Below are positions 56,099-64,000 of a DNA stretch of 64,000 nucleotides, piece after piece. Numbering within the stretch: the stretch's first letter is position 1; each line of letters opens with the position of its first letter. The stretch comes from Maritalea porphyrae (lineage in GTDB: Bacteria > Pseudomonadota > Alphaproteobacteria > Rhizobiales > Devosiaceae): the NCBI RefSeq assembly GCF_030159895.1, contig NZ_BSNI01000001.1, positions 530,523-594,522 on the forward strand, read 5' to 3'. The translations under genes were made by a program, and so were the position numbers. The notes under the pieces were generated by a model. The model worked only from the letters and a program-made list of their open reading frames with translations, made no database searches and was not told where the DNA came from.

Positions 56099-57001
56099 TT
56101 GAGCAAAAAAGTTCGGACCGCCGTTTTTCCCGTTGCTGGCCTCGGCACGCGTTTTTTACCTGCCACCAAAGCCATGCCAAAAGAAATGTTGCCAGTGGTG
56201 GACAAGCCTCTGATTCAATATGCCGTGGACGAAGCCCGAGAAGCCGGAATTGAACATTTTGTCTTTGTAACTGGCCGCAACAAAGGCGTGATTGAAGATC
56301 ATTTTGACCGCCAGGTTGAATTGGAAATCACGCTACACCAGCGACAAAAACACGACATGCTGAAAATGCTTGGTGAGGGTTTGCCCAAGCCAGGCCAAAC
56401 AAGTTTCACGCGCCAACAAGAGCCAATGGGCCTTGGGCATGCGGTATGGTGCGCGCGTGACATTGTCGGGAATGAGCCATTTGCGCTTTTGCTGCCAGAT
56501 ATGCTTATGCGATCAAAGCCGGGCGTTTTGACCCAAATGATGCAAAGCTACAATCAAAATGGCGGCAACGTTATAGCGGTTGAAGAAGTTGAACCCAACG
56601 ATGTCTCATCTTATGGCGTTGTCGGCCGCGGCGACGGGCCGGACGAAGGCTTTACGATCTCTGAGATGGTCGAAAAACCTTCTGCTGACGAAGCACCTTC
56701 AAATCTCATCATTTCGGGTCGTTACATCCTACAGCCCGAGATTTTTGATCTGCTGAGCAAGCAGTCAAAAGGCGCAGGCGGTGAAATTCAAATCACTGAC
56801 GCGATGGTGACCTTGATGGGTCAACAAAATTTCACAGGCGTGAAATATGAAGGGCATAGTTTTGACTGCGGTTCGAAAGTTGGCTTCTTAACGGCGAACG
56901 TCGTTTTTGCAATGGACCGTGAAGATATTGCAGCAGACTTCAAGTCAGAACTGCGCGAAGTGGCCGCCGAACTGCTCGACAACTTCACTATTGCCGATTA
57001 A
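56099..57001 (+). CDS. galU: UTP-glucose-1-phosphate uridylyltransferase
   Basis: 300 aa. The nucleotide-binding motif FPVAGLGTRFLPATKAMPKEML is at the N-terminus. LPDMLM (metal Asp) and VEEVEPNDVSSYGVV are typical, as is the C-terminal GSKVGFLTANVVFA. It makes UDP-glucose. The start is TTG behind AAAGGAAAG; no earlier start is available. It is divergent from galE, sharing 107 bp, and overlaps the last 14 bases of the convergent beta-barrel gene. Confidence 0.96.
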   Translation: MSKKVRTAVFPVAGLGTRFLPATKAMPKEMLPVVDKPLIQYAVDEAREAGIEHFVFVTGRNKGVIEDHFDRQVELEITLHQRQKHDMLKMLGEGLPKPGQTSFTRQQEPMGLGHAVWCARDIVGNEPFALLLPDMLMRSKPGVLTQMMQSYNQNGGNVIAVEEVEPNDVSSYGVVGRGDGPDEGFTISEMVEKPSADEAPSNLIISGRYILQPEIFDLLSKQSKGAGGEIQITDAMVTLMGQQNFTGVKYEGHSFDCGSKVGFLTANVVFAMDREDIAADFKSELREVAAELLDNFTIAD

Positions 57002-58172
57002 AGCGCAACCCCGCCTCAATCAAATGCGTGCGGCGCACATCAGTGGGCGCCTCGCGCAACGAAAAGCTGTAATTCGCAAAAGCCGACAATTGCTTGTTCG
57101 CTTGATATTGCAAACCCAATCCAGCGCGCGTCGTTTTAATTTCATCTGTGCTTGTTTGATAGTGCTCTCGCTGCAATTCCCCAAACACCGACCCCTGCAA
57201 ACTAGAATTGATCTGCTGATTAAACGTCAGCCGTCCCGTATCAACGATCCGCATGGCTTCGCCCGATGATGGCGAAGGACTAATGTTCGTATCAACAGCA
57301 AGCACGACTTGTGACGTGTCACTTGTTTGCCAATCAAGGTTGGCCCCGTATGTAAAGGTCTGCAAAGCGTCAAGACTGGTGTCATCAAAACTCTGCCGCA
57401 AATACCCCAACGATGCGGTACCCTGTAACCGTTGGTCAAAGCTGACTTCAGCACCAATTTCAGCTTCGTAAGTCCAACTGTTCCGACTTGCTCCAAGTGT
57501 GGTACTTGTTGCATCAAATCGAGAGCGGCTGAGTTGCGCATCCACGAACGCTTGAATGGTTGGGGTCAATTCGCGTGAAATTCGCCCACCAATGCCATAG
57601 GTCCAAGCGTTTTGGTCAGCGTTAGATTGGTAACTATTATCATTGAGCAATGAATTTGCAGTTTGCGATCGACCGACTGAGCCACGCAACTGCATCGCTG
57701 TTTTGCTGAACTGGTGACTATATTGCGCCACCAATCCAAACTGTTGCTCATGCCCAGCCACTTTTACATCTGTGGGTAAATCGGGATCGGATGATCGTGG
57801 CTGGGTGATGCCATAACTAATGCCCAGTTCGGCTGCGGCATGCTGATTCAATCTAAGGCCAACCGTCGCCTGAGTGCCCAGAGAACGAGCAGAAAACTGG
57901 TCGCCACCAACTTGGTCCAACTCGGCATTGCCACTAAGAGATATGGACAAGTCATCATTTTGCCGCTGAAGGGAAAACTGAGGCGCAGCTATAACAAAAT
58001 GCGAATTCTCGCCATTTACATTTTCAAACCCGCCACGCAAGGTGACTTCGCTTGAAAGGTCCCAATCATGCAAAATGTCTTGAGCGAAAACAGGCGCACA
58101 AACAGATGCGCCAAGGCACAATGTGCTTGCCGCTATCAAACGCTGATAACCAGCCTTTGAATTTATTGCCAC
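56988..58172 (-). CDS. Outer-membrane beta-barrel protein
   Basis: 394 aa. The signal peptide is RLIAASTLCLGASVCAPVFA. The rest alternates polar and hydrophobic residues in strands (SLQRQNDDLSISLSGNAEL, QATVGLRLNQHAAAELGISYG, SFDQRLQGTASLGYLRQSF) and ends in a C-terminal strand HLIEAGLRFNRQ, as in outer-membrane proteins; Gly and Asn-rich turns are frequent. It resembles the putative beta-barrel porin-2 group linked to surface polysaccharide; the assignment is moderate. It overlaps the galU 3' end by 14 bases, in the convergent direction. Confidence 0.75.
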   Translation of the reverse strand: MAINSKAGYQRLIAASTLCLGASVCAPVFAQDILHDWDLSSEVTLRGGFENVNGENSHFVIAAPQFSLQRQNDDLSISLSGNAELDQVGGDQFSARSLGTQATVGLRLNQHAAAELGISYGITQPRSSDPDLPTDVKVAGHEQQFGLVAQYSHQFSKTAMQLRGSVGRSQTANSLLNDNSYQSNADQNAWTYGIGGRISRELTPTIQAFVDAQLSRSRFDATSTTLGASRNSWTYEAEIGAEVSFDQRLQGTASLGYLRQSFDDTSLDALQTFTYGANLDWQTSDTSQVVLAVDTNISPSPSSGEAMRIVDTGRLTFNQQINSSLQGSVFGELQREHYQTSTDEIKTTRAGLGLQYQANKQLSAFANYSFSLREAPTDVRRTHLIEAGLRFNRQ

Positions 58173-58335
58173 GATTTTCCGCCTGTTCTACTTACAAAAA
58201 TCTACCTGCATCCTGCTCGATTATGGTTAATGAAGTGATAATTCGGGTGCGGGCATTTTCATAAAAAAATGCTTTTTATCAATAGGTTGCATCACAAACA
58301 TGTGTTGCAAAACGTGATCCAAGCCCCGTCCCCCA

Positions 58336-58350
58336 TTAACAGCTGATTAG
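58336..58350 (+). promoter_or_regulatory. CtrA-like box upstream of the stator genes
   Basis: TTAACAGCTGATTAG fits TTAA-N7-TTAA with one change in the last base. It lies 79-93 bp before the motA-like start, where CtrA boxes of flagellar genes can lie. Only a partial motif match; control is inference. Confidence 0.35.
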
Positions 58351-58428
58351 CCTTAACGCGCTAAACTGCCCTCACGTAATTGACCTAGCGCCCATCCGTA
58401 AATGGGCTGCAGTAAGGAGTAGGGTCTA

Positions 58429-59196
58429 ATGGATTTAGCCACAATTCTTGGCATGCTCGCCGGTGCAGGCTTTATCGCTGCTGCGATTTTTATGGGCGGC
58501 TCGTTTTCGCAATTCGTTGATCCGCCTTCGATCATGATCGTGGTGGGCGGCGGCATCGCCGCAACACTTATTCGCTTTCCCTTGGCTGGTGTCGTCACCG
58601 CTTTCTCAACTGGTGGCAAGGTGGCGTTCACTCATAAAAAGGTCGACCCTCGTGAACTGATCGAGCAGATCGCTGAAATGGGTGACATTGTTCGTAAGAA
58701 CGGTCCACTAGGTCTTGAGAATGTTGAAGTTGAAGAGCCGAATTTGAAAAAAGGTGCCCAGTATATTGCTGACGGCTACGACGCTGCTTTTATCCGCGAG
58801 ACGATGGAACTTGAGCGCGATCAATACATTACGCGCCTTTCAGAAGGGCAGCGTGTTTTTAAGTCATTGGGCGATGCAGCACCTGCATTCGGGATGATCG
58901 GAACGCTTGTTGGTCTGGTGCAGATGCTTGCAAACATGTCAGACCCATCCGCCATTGGTCCCGCGATGGCGGTTGCTCTTTTGACCACAATGTATGGCGC
59001 GGTTCTTGCCAACCTTGTTTGCTTGCCTATTTCCGACAAATTATCAGCAAAACTGGTTACAGAGGATATCAACCAGACGCTCGTTATTGATGGCATTATG
59101 TCTATCCGCGATGGCAAGAGCCCTGCCCTCATCAAGGAAATGCTTACCGCTTACCTCCCAGAGAAGCAACGCGAGTCACTGGACGAAGCGGCTTAA
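58429..59196 (+). CDS. Flagellar stator protein, PomA/MotA type
   Basis: 255 aa, four membrane helices, MotA/TolQ/ExbB family. MDLATILGMLAGAGFIAAAIFMGG, the cytoplasmic loop with charged residues, and the final helices with AAPAFGMIGTLVGLVQMLANMSDPSAIGPAMAVALLTTMYG are typical. The length is that of the sodium-driven PomA rather than the 295-aa proton-type MotA. AAGGAG precedes the ATG. It pairs with the MotB-like gene 12 bp downstream. No flagellar body genes are near. Confidence 0.88.
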   Translation: MDLATILGMLAGAGFIAAAIFMGGSFSQFVDPPSIMIVVGGGIAATLIRFPLAGVVTAFSTGGKVAFTHKKVDPRELIEQIAEMGDIVRKNGPLGLENVEVEEPNLKKGAQYIADGYDAAFIRETMELERDQYITRLSEGQRVFKSLGDAAPAFGMIGTLVGLVQMLANMSDPSAIGPAMAVALLTTMYGAVLANLVCLPISDKLSAKLVTEDINQTLVIDGIMSIRDGKSPALIKEMLTAYLPEKQRESLDEAA

Positions 59197-59208
59197 TAGG
59201 AAGCAAAG

Positions 59209-60066
59209 ATGGCCAAGAAAGAAAAAGCAGCAGGCGGCAGTGACATCCCAGAATGGCTGGTGACGTTTGCCGACTTGATGTCCATTTTGGTGTGTTTCTT
59301 TGTTTTGATTATTTCTTTTTCAATTCAGGACGACGAAAAACTTCAGGTGGTCGCTGGATCAATCAAAGAAGCATTTGGGGTGATCAAGATTCAAGCCCGT
59401 GCCGGGATTATCGAACGCGATGGCAACCCGCAGCGCGACTTTGTCAAGTCGCTGACACTTGACGAGCAGAATACTCAGACAGAGTTTGCCGAAGTTAAAC
59501 ACAATGATCGCTCCAAACAAGGTCCGGAAGCCAACACGCACGACATCGAAAAATCCGATGTAGAGATCCCACGCCAATTTGCGCTAGCAACGACAACATT
59601 GCGCCAAGCATGGCAGGAGTTGCCCGAAATCACCTTCGTTGCGGATAATTTGCTTATCGAAGAAACCGAAGAAGGCTTGCACATTCAAATTGTGGATCAA
59701 GAAGGCCGCACCATGTTCCCCGAAGGGTCAAAGTACCCTTATGAGACCACCCGTCAGGCTATTGCGATCATGACACCTATTTTGAAAAGCTTGCCGAACC
59801 AAATTCGAGTCACTGGCCACACCGCCGCCGGCGCGTCTTATCAGACAGCAGCCTATGGACCATGGGAGCTATCGTCTGATCGTGCAAATGTCGTGCGTCG
59901 CCTAATGGAAGAATTTGGCATGCCATCTGAACGGATTTTCTCCGTCGTCGGCAAAGGCGATGCTGACCCTCTATTCCCGAACGATCCCTATCTTTCGGCC
60001 AACCGCCGCATCTCGATCCTCGTGATGCAGGAAAGCCCGCCAGTGCCAATTGAATTAAAACCATAA
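59209..60066 (+). CDS. Flagellar stator protein, PomB/MotB type
   Basis: 285 aa. A single membrane helix near the N-terminus (VTFADLMSILVCFFVLIISF) carries D22, the ion-binding aspartate. A plug/linker region follows, then an OmpA-like peptidoglycan-binding domain (RVTGHTAAG ... SSDRANVVRRLMEEFG ... SANRRISILVM). It anchors the stator to murein. WLVTFADLMSILVCFFV is close to the PomB helix, so sodium is the more likely ion, though sequence alone cannot prove it. A terminator follows. Confidence 0.88.
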   Translation: MAKKEKAAGGSDIPEWLVTFADLMSILVCFFVLIISFSIQDDEKLQVVAGSIKEAFGVIKIQARAGIIERDGNPQRDFVKSLTLDEQNTQTEFAEVKHNDRSKQGPEANTHDIEKSDVEIPRQFALATTTLRQAWQELPEITFVADNLLIEETEEGLHIQIVDQEGRTMFPEGSKYPYETTRQAIAIMTPILKSLPNQIRVTGHTAAGASYQTAAYGPWELSSDRANVVRRLMEEFGMPSERIFSVVGKGDADPLFPNDPYLSANRRISILVMQESPPVPIELKP

Positions 60067-60068
60067 AA

Positions 60069-60092
60069 AAACGGCGCCTTATGGCGCCGTTT
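60069..60092. terminator. Bidirectional terminator, stator operon and nfeD
   Basis: AAACGGCGCC and GGCGCCGTTT form a perfect 10-bp stem with loop TTAT, flanked by A-run and T-rich ends, between convergent genes. Confidence 0.85.
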
Positions 60093-60118
60093 CTTTGTTC
60101 TTATTCATTCCATTGCGC

Positions 60119-60568
60119 TTAAGACGCTTCAACTTTCAACACGGTCGCCTCAACAGAGACCACGGTAACTTTGGTTCCTTTTTCAAGATCGGGCCCAGTT
60201 ACGCGCCAAAAACTATCTTCAACCTTCAACCGCCCTTTACCATCGACAATCGGCTCGTCGAGCCTGAAAGTTTGACCAACCAATTTTTGGTTTCGTGCAT
60301 TCAAAAAAGGTCGGTCTGATGCGTCTTTACGCCCCTTGAAGTATAGCGTCCAAATCGCAACGCTTGCCACCGACAGAACGGCAAACAAAATCCACTGCGT
60401 TTGCCAATTGAACGCCTGGGTGAGCGTTGCCAACCCCACCAGCACAGCAGAAACGCCAAACCAGACAAATACGCCGCCGGGCACCACCAGTTCAATGGCA
60501 AGCAAAATGAACCCACCAATAATCCAAGACCAGCCGCCATATTCAGCAATTAGCGCCATCAAATCCAT
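60119..60568 (-). CDS. NfeD family membrane protein
   Basis: 149 aa with about three hydrophobic segments (WSWIIGGFILLAIELVVPG, VFVWFGVSAVLVGLATL, ILFAVLSVASVAIWTLYF). The C-terminal soluble domain (LVGQTFRLDEPIVDGKGRLKVEDSFWRVTGPDLEKGTKVTVVSV) is the OB-fold of NfeD proteins. NfeD proteins pair with SPFH proteins, here qmcA 3 bp upstream. Role in membrane protein quality or membrane organisation is inferred. Confidence 0.88.
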   Translation of the reverse strand: MDLMALIAEYGGWSWIIGGFILLAIELVVPGGVFVWFGVSAVLVGLATLTQAFNWQTQWILFAVLSVASVAIWTLYFKGRKDASDRPFLNARNQKLVGQTFRLDEPIVDGKGRLKVEDSFWRVTGPDLEKGTKVTVVSVEATVLKVEAS

Positions 60569-60571
60569 GTC

Positions 60572-61531
60572 TTAACTCTCCGAGTTTGGCACGCGCCCGG
60601 GCTGCCGTTTTGGCTTGTCACCTCCAAATGCCTCGCGCGCGATTTCTGCAATACCGCCAACGGCACCGATCACGCTGGCCGCCTCAAGCGGCATCATCAA
60701 CACTTTTTGGTTTGGTGACTTGGCGATACCTTCCAACGCTTTGATGTAATTGTTGGCAACGAAATAATTCACCGCCTGCACATCGCCTGACGCGATTGCT
60801 TCGGACACCATCTGTGTCGCTTTTGCTTCCGCTTCCGCCGCCCGCTCGCGCGCTTCCGCATCCCGGAACGCGGCCTCTTTACGCCCTTCCGCTTCTAGAA
60901 CCTGAGCTTGTTTTTCACCCTCAGCTTCCAAAATCGCGCTTTGGCGACGACCTTCACTTTCAAGAATGGTCGCGCGTTTTTCGCGCTCGGCTTTCATTTG
61001 GCGAGCCATGGATTCGACCAAGTCTTTTGGTGGATCAATGTCCTTAATCTCGATGCGCGTGATTTTTACGCCCCAAGGTGACACCGCGGCATCGACGACA
61101 TTGAGCAAGCGCGCATTGATCTCTTCGCGATTGGAAAGAAGTTCATCCAAATCCATAGAACCCATTACCGTTCTGATATTGGTCATGGTGAGATTAAGGA
61201 TCGCGTGCTCAAGATTATTCACTTCATATGACGCGGCAGCGGCATCCATAACCTGATAAAAAGTAACGCCATTTGCAGTAACTGTTGCGTTATCTTTGGT
61301 GATCACTTCCTGGTGCTGCACATCGAGCACCTGCTCCATCATGTTGATCTTTCGGCCAACGCCATCAACAAAAGGAATAATGAGATTCAAACCAGGCTTC
61401 AGTGAGCGCGTATATCGGCCAAACCGTTCAACTGTATAATTGAAACCCTGCGGCACGGTCTTCACGCCTGCAACAAGGACCAATATTACCAGTACGGCGC
61501 CTACGATGATTGCAATCGAAAAACCGTCCAT
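60572..61531 (-). CDS. SPFH/Band 7 membrane protein (QmcA/stomatin type)
   Basis: About 319 aa from ATG 61531 (MDGFSIAIIVGAVLVILVLVAG), behind GGGAGAG; the frame is open to 61573. The Band 7 core shows VKTVPQGFNYTVERFGRYTRSLKPGLNLIIPFVDGVGRKINMMEQVLDVQ and VTANGVTFYQV. A long coiled coil follows (about residues 165-250, rich in Ala, Glu, Arg, Lys). Forms membrane microdomains and helps FtsH-type proteolysis in other bacteria. It is in an operon with nfeD. Confidence 0.9.
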   Translation of the reverse strand: MDGFSIAIIVGAVLVILVLVAGVKTVPQGFNYTVERFGRYTRSLKPGLNLIIPFVDGVGRKINMMEQVLDVQHQEVITKDNATVTANGVTFYQVMDAAAASYEVNNLEHAILNLTMTNIRTVMGSMDLDELLSNREEINARLLNVVDAAVSPWGVKITRIEIKDIDPPKDLVESMARQMKAEREKRATILESEGRRQSAILEAEGEKQAQVLEAEGRKEAAFRDAEARERAAEAEAKATQMVSEAIASGDVQAVNYFVANNYIKALEGIAKSPNQKVLMMPLEAASVIGAVGGIAEIAREAFGGDKPKRQPGRVPNSES

Positions 61532-61637
61532 CACACTCTCCCAAAAATCAATTTTCCAAACATGTGGGGACAATGAGCGGTTTTATCAAGAAAAGCAATG
61601 TTGAACCCCCAAAATCGCGCCCCTTCTTGCATGGTGT

Positions 61638-61651
61638 TTGACCTAGATCAT
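61638..61651 (+). promoter_or_regulatory. FNR/FixK-like box upstream of the CopD-like gene
   Basis: TTGACCTAGATCAT matches the TTGAC-N4-ATCAA pattern of FnrL/FixK sites except for the last base. It lies about 57 bp before the start of the next plus-strand gene, an activating distance. Assignment to a regulator is inferred. Confidence 0.5.
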
Positions 61652-61707
61652 TTTTATCTTGATTTTTATAATCATATTTAGCAAAACAACCTAAATATCC
61701 ATCACGA

Positions 61708-62157
61708 GTGGCCCAGATGCTATATCCAATTGCCCTGATTATTCACCTTTTTTGCGCCACTGCTTTTATCGGCGTGGTATTCTTTGAAGTATTTATCCTA
61801 GAGGGTATGCGCCAACACATAACCGAAAACACGATGGTGGAAATCGAAACCGGTCTGGTCAAACGTGCACGACAAATTATGCCATATATCGTTGGCACCC
61901 TGTTTCTGTCAGGTGGATATCTAGGCTACACCCAATTTCAGGGCATGGGCGTTCTATGGCAGGACAGTTTTTCGATCCTACTAAGCCTCAAAATCGCACT
62001 AGCCCTAAGCGTGCTCGGCCATTTTGTGTGGGCGCTCACCAATGCCAAAAATGGGTGCATGAACTCAAAGAAGTTCCAGCTAACTCACATCAGCGTATTC
62101 ACCCACATGGTGTTAATCGTGATCCTTGCAAAAGGCATGTTCTATTTCACCTGGTGA
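61708..62157 (+). CDS. CopD-like integral membrane protein, function unknown
   Basis: 149 aa with four hydrophobic segments (PIALIIHLFCATAFIGVVFF, IMPYIVGTLFLSGGYLGY, FSILLSLKIALALSVLGHFVWAL, ISVFTHMVLIVILAKGMFYF). Histidines lie within helices 1, 3 and 4 (H13, and in LGHFVWAL and FTHMVL), compatible with haem or copper binding as in the CopD/cytochrome group. The start is GTG 61708; ATG 61717 is an alternative, and neither has a clear ribosome-binding site. An FNR-like box upstream suggests oxygen control. Confidence 0.6.
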   Translation: MAQMLYPIALIIHLFCATAFIGVVFFEVFILEGMRQHITENTMVEIETGLVKRARQIMPYIVGTLFLSGGYLGYTQFQGMGVLWQDSFSILLSLKIALALSVLGHFVWALTNAKNGCMNSKKFQLTHISVFTHMVLIVILAKGMFYFTW

Positions 62158-62183
62158 AATAGGGCGTGGAACCAACCGATAGC

Positions 62184-63209
62184 TTAGAGCCAGCCGGCAA
62201 GTTCGCGCTTTACCACGTCTTCAATCACGTCCATACCTAGTTCAGAATCATTGAGGCACGGAATATAGGCAAACTCCTCGCCGCCCGCTTCCATGAATTC
62301 CTCTTTGCCTTCCATCGCAATTTCTTCAAGCGTTTCAAGACAATCAACAGAAAATCCAGGCGTAAGGATCGCTATCTTTTTGATCCCCTTTTCGGGCAGC
62401 GCTTCCAACGTTTTGTCGGTGTAAGGTTGCAGCCATTCTTCCGGACCAAAACGAGACTGGAACGTAACCATCATCTTGTCTTCGGGCCATCCAAGCTTTT
62501 CGCGCACCAGACGTGTCGATTTATAGCACTGGCAGTGATAGGGATCGCCCTTCATCAAATAGCTTTTGGGCACGCCGTGATATGAGGTGATCACCAGATC
62601 AGGTTCAAAATCTAAATTCGCCAGACCCTGTTCAATCGATTTTGCAAGTGCGCTCACATATGCATCATTCTCAAAATAGGCAGGTGCGGTTCGCACCGCT
62701 GGTTGCCAACGCAATTGCTTAAGCGCGTCAAACGCCTTGTCGTTTGCCGTGGCCGTGGTGGCCGCTGAATATTGCGGATACAGCGGCACAAGCAAGATCT
62801 TGTCGCACCCTTGTGCTTGCAGCTCTTCCAATTTCGATTGCGTCGATGGATTGCCATAACGCATGGCATAATCAACAACCACATTTGGCTGGTCAGCATA
62901 ACTTGAGCGCAATTTTTCGACCTGCCTCTTAGCAATCACGCGCAACGGACTGTCGCCATTTTCATAGTCCCAAATTTTGTCATACGCGGCGCCCGATTTT
63001 TTGGGACGAACCGTCAGAACGATACCATTCAGTATCGGCCACCAAATCCACTTTGGAATTTCAATCACCCGGCTATCCGACAAGAACTCTTTCAAATACT
63101 GGCGCATGGACCAATAATCTGTGGCATCTGGCGTGCCCAAATTTAAAAGCAACACCCCTATTTTCTTGGGTTGCACTGCTGGATGATCTTTTGGGAGATG
63201 CGACGACAT
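62184..63209 (-). CDS. hemH: Ferrochelatase
   Basis: Last step of haem synthesis, inserting Fe2+ into protoporphyrin; 341 aa. The N-terminus IGVLLLNLGTPDATDYWSMRQYLKEFLSD, the metal-site H in VITSYHGVPKSYL and the C-terminal TPGFSVDCLETLEEIAMEG are typical. It is membrane-associated but has no transmembrane segment. A single gene, with the CopD-like gene 26 bp from its 3' end in the convergent direction. Confidence 0.96.
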   Translation of the reverse strand: MSSHLPKDHPAVQPKKIGVLLLNLGTPDATDYWSMRQYLKEFLSDSRVIEIPKWIWWPILNGIVLTVRPKKSGAAYDKIWDYENGDSPLRVIAKRQVEKLRSSYADQPNVVVDYAMRYGNPSTQSKLEELQAQGCDKILLVPLYPQYSAATTATANDKAFDALKQLRWQPAVRTAPAYFENDAYVSALAKSIEQGLANLDFEPDLVITSYHGVPKSYLMKGDPYHCQCYKSTRLVREKLGWPEDKMMVTFQSRFGPEEWLQPYTDKTLEALPEKGIKKIAILTPGFSVDCLETLEEIAMEGKEEFMEAGGEEFAYIPCLNDSELGMDVIEDVVKRELAGWL

Positions 63210-63356
63210 TTTGCCTCATTATTCTTTATGGTTCGGCGTCCGCTAGGTGGCCACAACATAAAGACGCACACAGCAAAATGCAGTGTTCGAATTGTCGCAG
63301 ATATCCCCTAACCTTCGCCGCCTAACATAGTGGGTACATTCCTAAAAGCAAATACG

Positions 63357-63385
63357 AAAAGGGCGACCCAATGGATCGCCCTTTT
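63357..63385. terminator. Bidirectional terminator, 5'-nucleotidase 3' side
   Basis: AAAAGGGCGA and TCGCCCTTTT form a perfect 10-bp stem with a 9-nt loop. On the minus strand it lies 24 bp after the nucleotidase stop; the T-ending stem serves both directions. Confidence 0.8.
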
Positions 63386-63409
63386 GCAACAATTTGTTTA
63401 GTGCAGTGA

Positions 63410-64000
63410 CTATTCTACAGCACGAATGCGGTCATCAACCATCGGGGTATATGCGCCGCCAAGTTTAGCAATGTACTCAGCAACAACATCTTCGAGGCCC
63501 GGACCATAGTCGTAGGCGTTCATACCTTTTGTCTCAAAGACACTGTATCCGTCGCCGCCGCCACGCATATAGTTGTTTGACGCTACGCCATATGTTGCGT
63601 CTTCAACCAGCGGACCATATGTACCTTCATCACCCAGGACTTCAACAGACACGACACGGCTGCCTGGCTCTGCCTTAGGATCCCAAACATATCTGATACC
63701 TGCAACCTGTGGGAATCGACCTGCACCATTTTCAACTTGGCTTAGACCATTCTCCAGCGCTGCAATAACGTCTGCACCTTTAAGTTCAAATGTCGCCAAC
63801 GTGTTTTGGAATGGCAACACAGTAAGCACTTCACCCATAGTGATTTCGCCAGCATCAATTGATGCACGCAAACCACCACCGTTTTGGATAACGATACTCA
63901 CACCTTGGTCCTGTACACGATTAAGCATCGCTTCAGTTACCAATACGCCCATTGAACAAACTTTAGCGCGGCAATTCGCACGATCACCATCAATTATGTC
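63410..64000 (-). CDS. 5'-nucleotidase, C-terminal domain (partial, cut by window edge)
   Basis: 197 codons are visible in a frame open to the window end. IDGDRANCRAKVCSMGVLV, the substrate-binding IQNGGGLRASIDAGEITMGEVLTVLPFQNTLATFELKG, and VASNNYMRGGGDGYSVF are the C-terminal 5'-nucleotidase domain (UshA/YfkN family). The N-terminal metallophosphatase domain would lie beyond the window. The product is probably periplasmic and hydrolyses nucleotides. A terminator follows the stop. Confidence 0.9.
   Translation of the reverse strand, partial: DIIDGDRANCRAKVCSMGVLVTEAMLNRVQDQGVSIVIQNGGGLRASIDAGEITMGEVLTVLPFQNTLATFELKGADVIAALENGLSQVENGAGRFPQVAGIRYVWDPKAEPGSRVVSVEVLGDEGTYGPLVEDATYGVASNNYMRGGGDGYSVFETKGMNAYDYGPGLEDVVAEYIAKLGGAYTPMVDDRIRAVE

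Noticed and set aside
1-64000. CRISPR arrays, prophage genes, transposases or integration sites
   Set aside because: No regularly spaced repeats and no transposase or integrase motif were found; synteny looks like core chromosome.

Overview
The window looks like chromosomal DNA of an alphaproteobacterium, most likely a marine member of the Hyphomicrobiales (Rhizobiales). The evidence is the gene content: a three-gene pntAA-pntAB-pntB transhydrogenase with a small aa3-oxidase subunit IV gene, CpdR beside an N-formylglutamate amidohydrolase and a HisN-type phosphatase, a GapR/DUF2312 protein, a DUF1036 gene before pyk, DUF882 beside an L,D-transpeptidase, and a ROSE-like thermometer before an hsp20 gene. 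The PomAB-like stator suggests sodium-driven motility, which would fit a saline habitat. The genus is not determined. I see no prophage, insertion sequence, CRISPR array or obvious island. Both edges cut through genes.

Layout. 1-3.7 kb: partial membrane-anchored protein, membrane alpha/beta hydrolase, MarR regulator divergent from cytochrome b561, transglutaminase-like protein. 3.8-8.8 kb (minus): pntAA-pntAB-pntB, cytochrome oxidase subunit IV, M3 oligopeptidase. 9-18.8 kb: sigma-54 response regulator, LdtD-type L,D-transpeptidase, MepK-type DUF882 endopeptidase, dxs, gapR, DUF1036, pyk. 18.9-26.6 kb (minus): amtB-glnK with NtrC-like boxes, rpmJ, oppA-B-C-DF with an intercistronic attenuator. 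27-35.3 kb: beta-oxidation regulon, with fadE-fadJ-fadI on minus divergent from an acyl-CoA ligase and its MerR regulator on plus, and two matching MerR boxes between them. 35.3-39.3 kb: receiver-like protein, then a TetR-controlled ABC exporter. 39.4-45 kb: tRNA-Val, desaturase and hydrolase pair, cpdR, N-formylglutamate amidohydrolase, hisN-like, lipase-like hydrolase. 45.4-52.5 kb: hsp20 and gltBD. 52.6-58.2 kb: SGNH hydrolase, lytic transglycosylase, galE, galU and an outer-membrane beta-barrel. 58.4-64 kb: pomAB-like stator, nfeD and qmcA, CopD-like protein, hemH and a partial 5'-nucleotidase.

The genes fall into linked themes: nitrogen assimilation (amtB, glnK, gltBD), fatty-acid degradation (fadEJI, ligase, MerR), peptidoglycan remodelling (LdtD, MepK, MltB-like) and cell-cycle or motility control (CpdR, GapR, stator with a CtrA-like box).

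The least explained material is non-coding: two candidate small RNAs with C-rich segments (about 42.87-43.0 kb and 45.03-45.11 kb, both minus), a roughly 260-nt multi-hairpin leader before gltB with two mutually exclusive stems, the ROSE-like element, and the paired MerR operators.
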